Assembly: GCF_029382255.1 (NCBI RefSeq)
Contig: NZ_JARLLG010000007.1
Span: 62,001 to 126,000, forward strand
Reading direction: 5' to 3'
DNA length: 64,000 nucleotides
Source: Isoptericola croceus
GTDB taxonomy: Bacteria > Actinomycetota > Actinomycetes > Actinomycetales > Cellulomonadaceae
Positions 60,928 to 64,000 of the stretch are shown piece after piece. Position numbers and translations under genes: made by a program. Every line of letters starts with the position of its first letter. Positions within the stretch are counted from its first letter, which is position 1. The notes beneath the pieces were generated by a model. That model had not been told where the DNA came from. It saw nothing but the letters and a program-made list of their open reading frames with translations, and did no database searches.

Positions 60928-60933
60928 CGGGCG

Positions 60934-62274
60934 TCACCTTAGCGGGATCTGCAGGTCCACGGTGGTCCCCTTCCCAGGGGTGGAGGCGACGTCGAACGAG
61001 TAGCGGTCGCCGAACAGCGCGTCGAGACGTTGGGAGATGTTCCACAGGCCGACACCCGAGTGCTGCGGACCGGCGGTCCCGGGGCGCTCGCCCGCCAGCA
61101 GCCGGTCCAGCATCTCCGGGGCCATCCCGACGCCGTCGTCGCTGACGCGGATCGAGGTGGTCCGGGTCAACGGGTCCACGCGGGCCCGCAGATGGACCGT
61201 CCCGCCGGTGACCGAGTCCGCGATGCCGTGCTTGACCGCGTTCTCCACGATCGGCTGGATGACCAGTACCGGCACACGAGCCGTCAGCACCTGCGGGTCG
61301 AGGTCGTAGCGCACACGCAGCCGGTCGCCGAACCGCGCCTGCTCCAGCGAGACGTACGTCCGCACGAAGAAGTACTCCTGGCTGAACTCCGCGAAGTGGC
61401 CGTCCTGGCGCACCGCGTACCGGAAGAAGTCGCTCAGCCGCAGCAGGAGCTGGCGCGACTCCTCGGGGTCGGTGCGCGACTTCGAGGCGATCGTGTTGAG
61501 GATGTTGAACAGGAAGTGCGGGTTGATCTGTGCGCGCAGCGCGTCCAGCTTCGCGTCCGAGGCGAGGTGGCGCTCCCGGTCCATCTCGGCCAGCTCGAGG
61601 TGCAGCGACAGCATGGACGCCATGTCGTCGACGAGCACCCGCGGCGCCGGCTCGTCGTGGACCCGGTAGACCTTGAGCGTGCCGACGACCCTGTCGGCCA
61701 CGGCCAGCGGAGCGACCACCGCGGTGCGCAGCGGACAGTCCGGCTCCGGGCACCCGATCCCGTCGCGACCGTGCACGACGACGGTGCGCTTCTTGCCGAT
61801 GGCCAGGCGAGACACCCGGGTCTGCAGCGTGCCGCCCACGTGGTGGTGGTCCGCACCCGGCCCGACGAACGCGAGCACCTGCTCGGTGTCCGTGATGGCG
61901 ATGGCGTCCCCGCCGAGCAGGGGGCGGATGAGCTGGGCGGTCCTGCGCGCCGCGTCGGGGGTGAGCCCGTTGCGCAGCGGCATCGACCGGCCCGCGGCGG
62001 CGATGGTGAGCCCGTCGCGCACGCCGCGTGGGTCCCGGGGCCGTCGTGCCGGAGGTCGCGACCGGTTCCGCGCCGTGGCCCCGCCGAGCGACCCGCTGCG
62101 TGGTCCGCGCAGCGCGGACGGGTACCCCAGCACGACGACGGTGCTCACCACGAGTCCCGCCGCCAGGGTCGGCAGCACCCCCAGGGCCGGTGTGACCAGG
62201 ACCTGCGTGACCAGGTAGACGGCTCCCCACGCCACGACGAGCACCCCGGCCAGCGGCCGGCTACCCCCGCGCAC
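60934..62274 (-). CDS. LytS-type sensor histidine kinase
   Basis: 446 aa from the GTG at 62274, overlapping the symporter gene by 14 nt; a longer frame to 62343 lies inside it. Two short N-terminal helices (LAGVLVVAWGAVYLVTQVLV, LGVLPTLAAGLVVSTVVVLG), a GAF-like sensing domain (about 115-240, CPEPDCPLRTAVVAPLAVAD with two Cys), the His-kinase dimer motif RAQINPHFLFNILNTIASKS and the ATPase (PIVENAVKHG, VSDDGVGMAP, SGVGLWNISQRL). It likely reports on the solute carried by the neighbouring symporter, a known arrangement. Confidence 0.9.
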   Translation of the reverse strand: MRGGSRPLAGVLVVAWGAVYLVTQVLVTPALGVLPTLAAGLVVSTVVVLGYPSALRGPRSGSLGGATARNRSRPPARRPRDPRGVRDGLTIAAAGRSMPLRNGLTPDAARRTAQLIRPLLGGDAIAITDTEQVLAFVGPGADHHHVGGTLQTRVSRLAIGKKRTVVVHGRDGIGCPEPDCPLRTAVVAPLAVADRVVGTLKVYRVHDEPAPRVLVDDMASMLSLHLELAEMDRERHLASDAKLDALRAQINPHFLFNILNTIASKSRTDPEESRQLLLRLSDFFRYAVRQDGHFAEFSQEYFFVRTYVSLEQARFGDRLRVRYDLDPQVLTARVPVLVIQPIVENAVKHGIADSVTGGTVHLRARVDPLTRTTSIRVSDDGVGMAPEMLDRLLAGERPGTAGPQHSGVGLWNISQRLDALFGDRYSFDVASTPGKGTTVDLQIPLR

Positions 62275-63961
62275 GCCGCTGCCTCCGATCCGCCCGTCGC
62301 CGCCGGTTCTCGGCCACGACCAGCCGGGCCAGGCGTTCCGCATGCCGGTCCGCGGCGGTGCCGTGCATGATCAGCCAGGACTTCTCCACGTCCGGTGGCG
62401 GGCTGGTGCGCAAGGAGACGACCACGGCGACGGCGGCCGCCAGGGGAGCCGCCACGAGGGTGGGCGTGACCAGCGCCTCGCGCAGCAGCCCGCCGGCGGC
62501 GAACAGGCCCGCCGTGAACATCGCCACGGCGACGACCATACCCGTGACCATGCCGGCCACTGCGCCCGCCGCTGTCGACCGTGGCCACCAGATCGCGAGC
62601 AGGAACACGGGGGTCAGCGCTGACCCGGCCACCGCGAACGCCCACGTCACCATGGTCGCCACGATCGACGGGGTGGCCGTGGCGAAGGTCTCCGGCCGCA
62701 GGGTGAGTCCCAGGCCCGCGGCCGCACACGCGGTGACCAGCGTCGTGATCCGGCCGGCCAGGACGGCCTGGCGCTGGGTCGCCCGCGGGTTGATGTGCCG
62801 CTCGTAGACGTCGTGGCCCCAGGAGGCCGCGGCGGCGAGGAGCAGCCCGGCGATGGTCGACATCACCGCGATGAGGGCACCGGCGGCGATCACGCCCATC
62901 CCGGTGTCGCCGCCGTAGATGCGGCCGAGGACGGGCAGGGCGTGCTCCGGGACCCGCAGCACCCCGTCGACGGTGAGCTCCGCCAGCCAGGGATGGTCGG
63001 CGACGGCGGTCGGGACGATCTCGCGGGCCGCCGTGCCGAGCATGACCGCCAAGGAGTAGAAGATCCCGGCCAGGCACAGCACCCACACCGTGGTGGTGCG
63101 GGCGGCGCCACCGGTGGGAGACGTGAAGTAGCGGTTCATGACGTGCGGCAGCCCCGCGGTGCCCATCGCGAGCGTCACGATGAGGGCGAACTGGCCCAGG
63201 CCGCCGTAGCGGGCACCGGGCTGGCCGAAGACGGCGGGGTCACCTGGGTGCAGCGCGTTCTGCTCGGTGGCCAGGGCGCCGTCGTCGGCAGGGTTCTCCA
63301 GCGGGGCCGCCGACAGGTCGGCGACGGCGTCGCCGTAGTGGAAACCCTCGCCGACGACGGTCGCGGCGAGCCAGATGAGTGCGCAGAGCAGCAGCAGGAA
63401 CTGCACCGCCTGCGTCCAGGTCGTGCCGCGCATGCCGCCGAACGCGACGAGCCCGGTGACCACGGCGGTGGAGACGAGGATCCCGGTCGCGTACGGGGAC
63501 AGGCCGAAGAGACCGGAACCCACGAGCAGCTCCCACGTGATCCCCGAGCCCACGGCCTGCGGCACGAGGTAGGACAGGATGACGAGCTGGACCACGCCGA
63601 CCGCGACGAGCCGGACCTTCTCCGACCCCAGCCGGCGGCCCAGGAAGTCCGGGATGGAGAACTCGCCGAACCGGCGCAACGGAGCCGCGACGAAGAGCAG
63701 CACCGGGACGAACCCGGCGGCGAAGCCCACGGCGTACCACGCGCCGTCGAGTCCCGTCGCGTACACCGCGGCGGCTACCCCGAGGAACGACGCCGCCGAG
63801 AAGTAGTCCCCGCAGATTGCCCACGCGTTGGTCGCGACCCCGACGCGCTGGCCCGCGAGGTAGAAGTCCACGGTGGAGGTGCCCCGCGGACGCATGACGA
63901 CGGCGACCACGGTCAGCAGGATCAGGACGCCGGCGAGCGTCAGGGCGCTGGGCCCGGTCAC
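62261..63961 (-). CDS. Sodium:solute symporter (acetate permease ActP type)
   Basis: 566 aa from a GTG at 63961 that overlaps the upstream stop (GTGA). About 13 helices; SSS landmarks are STVDFYLAGQRVGVATNAWA, GDYFSAASFLGVAAAVYATG, FLGRRLGSEKVRLVAVGVVQ and AMGTAGLPHVMNRYFTSP. ActP-type members carry acetate or other short monocarboxylates. Co-operonic with the LytS/LytR-type system downstream. Confidence 0.9.
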   Translation of the reverse strand: MTGPSALTLAGVLILLTVVAVVMRPRGTSTVDFYLAGQRVGVATNAWAICGDYFSAASFLGVAAAVYATGLDGAWYAVGFAAGFVPVLLFVAAPLRRFGEFSIPDFLGRRLGSEKVRLVAVGVVQLVILSYLVPQAVGSGITWELLVGSGLFGLSPYATGILVSTAVVTGLVAFGGMRGTTWTQAVQFLLLLCALIWLAATVVGEGFHYGDAVADLSAAPLENPADDGALATEQNALHPGDPAVFGQPGARYGGLGQFALIVTLAMGTAGLPHVMNRYFTSPTGGAARTTTVWVLCLAGIFYSLAVMLGTAAREIVPTAVADHPWLAELTVDGVLRVPEHALPVLGRIYGGDTGMGVIAAGALIAVMSTIAGLLLAAAASWGHDVYERHINPRATQRQAVLAGRITTLVTACAAAGLGLTLRPETFATATPSIVATMVTWAFAVAGSALTPVFLLAIWWPRSTAAGAVAGMVTGMVVAVAMFTAGLFAAGGLLREALVTPTLVAAPLAAAVAVVVSLRTSPPPDVEKSWLIMHGTAADRHAERLARLVVAENRRRRADRRQRRARG

Positions 63962-64000
63962 GGGTGCTCACCGGTCGGGTCGGGGCCGATGGCGGGGCCG
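63958..64000 (-). CDS. C-terminal end of an upstream gene (possibly DUF485)
   Basis: The frame ends GPAIGPDPTGEHP-stop with its TGA overlapping the symporter GTG. A small DUF485 membrane protein usually precedes ActP-type genes; only 13 residues are visible, so the identity rests on context. Confidence 0.3.
   Translation of the reverse strand, partial: GPAIGPDPTGEHP

Overview
The window is high-GC actinobacterial DNA. Gene content (a Tad pilus tail, prfB/ftsE/ftsX/smpB/ssrA, clpS-DUF2017-murI, rph-rdgB, many secreted glycoside hydrolases with ricin-type lectin domains) points to Micrococcales, most likely Cellulomonadaceae or Promicromonosporaceae (Cellulomonas, Isoptericola or Cellulosimicrobium type). 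The genus is an inference. Starts are often GTG, adjacent genes overlap by ATGA or GTGA, and many genes look leaderless, with a TANNNT box 6-8 nt before the start codon.

Region 1 (1-5.1 kb): an accessory or degenerate stretch (partial unknown gene, an SOS box beside a probable imuA' remnant, a small conserved-looking ORF, an HU-type protein with an odd C-terminus) abuts a Tad locus whose head is missing. Only the last part of tadB remains, followed by intact tadC, a small membrane protein, two TadE-like genes and a TadG-like gene.

Region 2 (5.1-18 kb): a minus-strand operon encodes a sugar ABC importer and all five steps of the non-phosphorylating L-fucose pathway (dehydrogenase, lactonase, dehydratase, second dehydrogenase, FAH-type hydrolase). 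It is flanked by two FadR-type GntR regulators and a large secreted parallel beta-helix hydrolase resembling GH141. Shared TATGAT-type motifs at the promoters suggest one regulon that releases, imports and oxidises fucose.

Region 3 (18-28.1 kb): a patchwork of transposase and DUF305 fragments, a Fic-HTH protein under its own inverted-repeat promoter, a VOC/SRPBCC/ArsR group, a GH43 enzyme with a ricin lectin nested in its C-terminal sandwich, and two tandem SGNH (CE3-like) esterase-ricin genes with LacI-type operators. A ricin-terminator cassette occurs three times. Two signal-peptide-only remnants suggest lost hydrolase genes.

Region 4 (28.1-42.8 kb): core genes. These are prfB, ftsE-ftsX with an adjacent coiled-coil M23 peptidase, smpB, ssrA, hrpB, a BCCT transporter with a D-threonine-aldolase-like enzyme, a MarR/SnoaL-like pair and a DUF4349 lipoprotein. 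A four-copy CTACCTC array with 20-bp period lies between prfB and ftsE.

Region 5 (42.9-50.6 kb): an amino-sugar operon with a ROK repressor, two paralogous binding proteins flanking two permeases and a ROK kinase, then nagB. This suggests import and catabolism of GlcNAc or chitooligosaccharide. No ABC ATPase is present in either importer operon.

Region 6 (50.7-64 kb): housekeeping genes. These are DUF3039, a DEAD/DEAH-type helicase, a maltokinase N-cap-like protein, pncB, clpS, DUF2017, murI, a metallo-beta-lactamase-fold protein, DUF3054, rdgB, rph, and a LytS/LytR-type two-component system next to an acetate-type sodium-solute symporter. A long inverted repeat separates rph from the response regulator.
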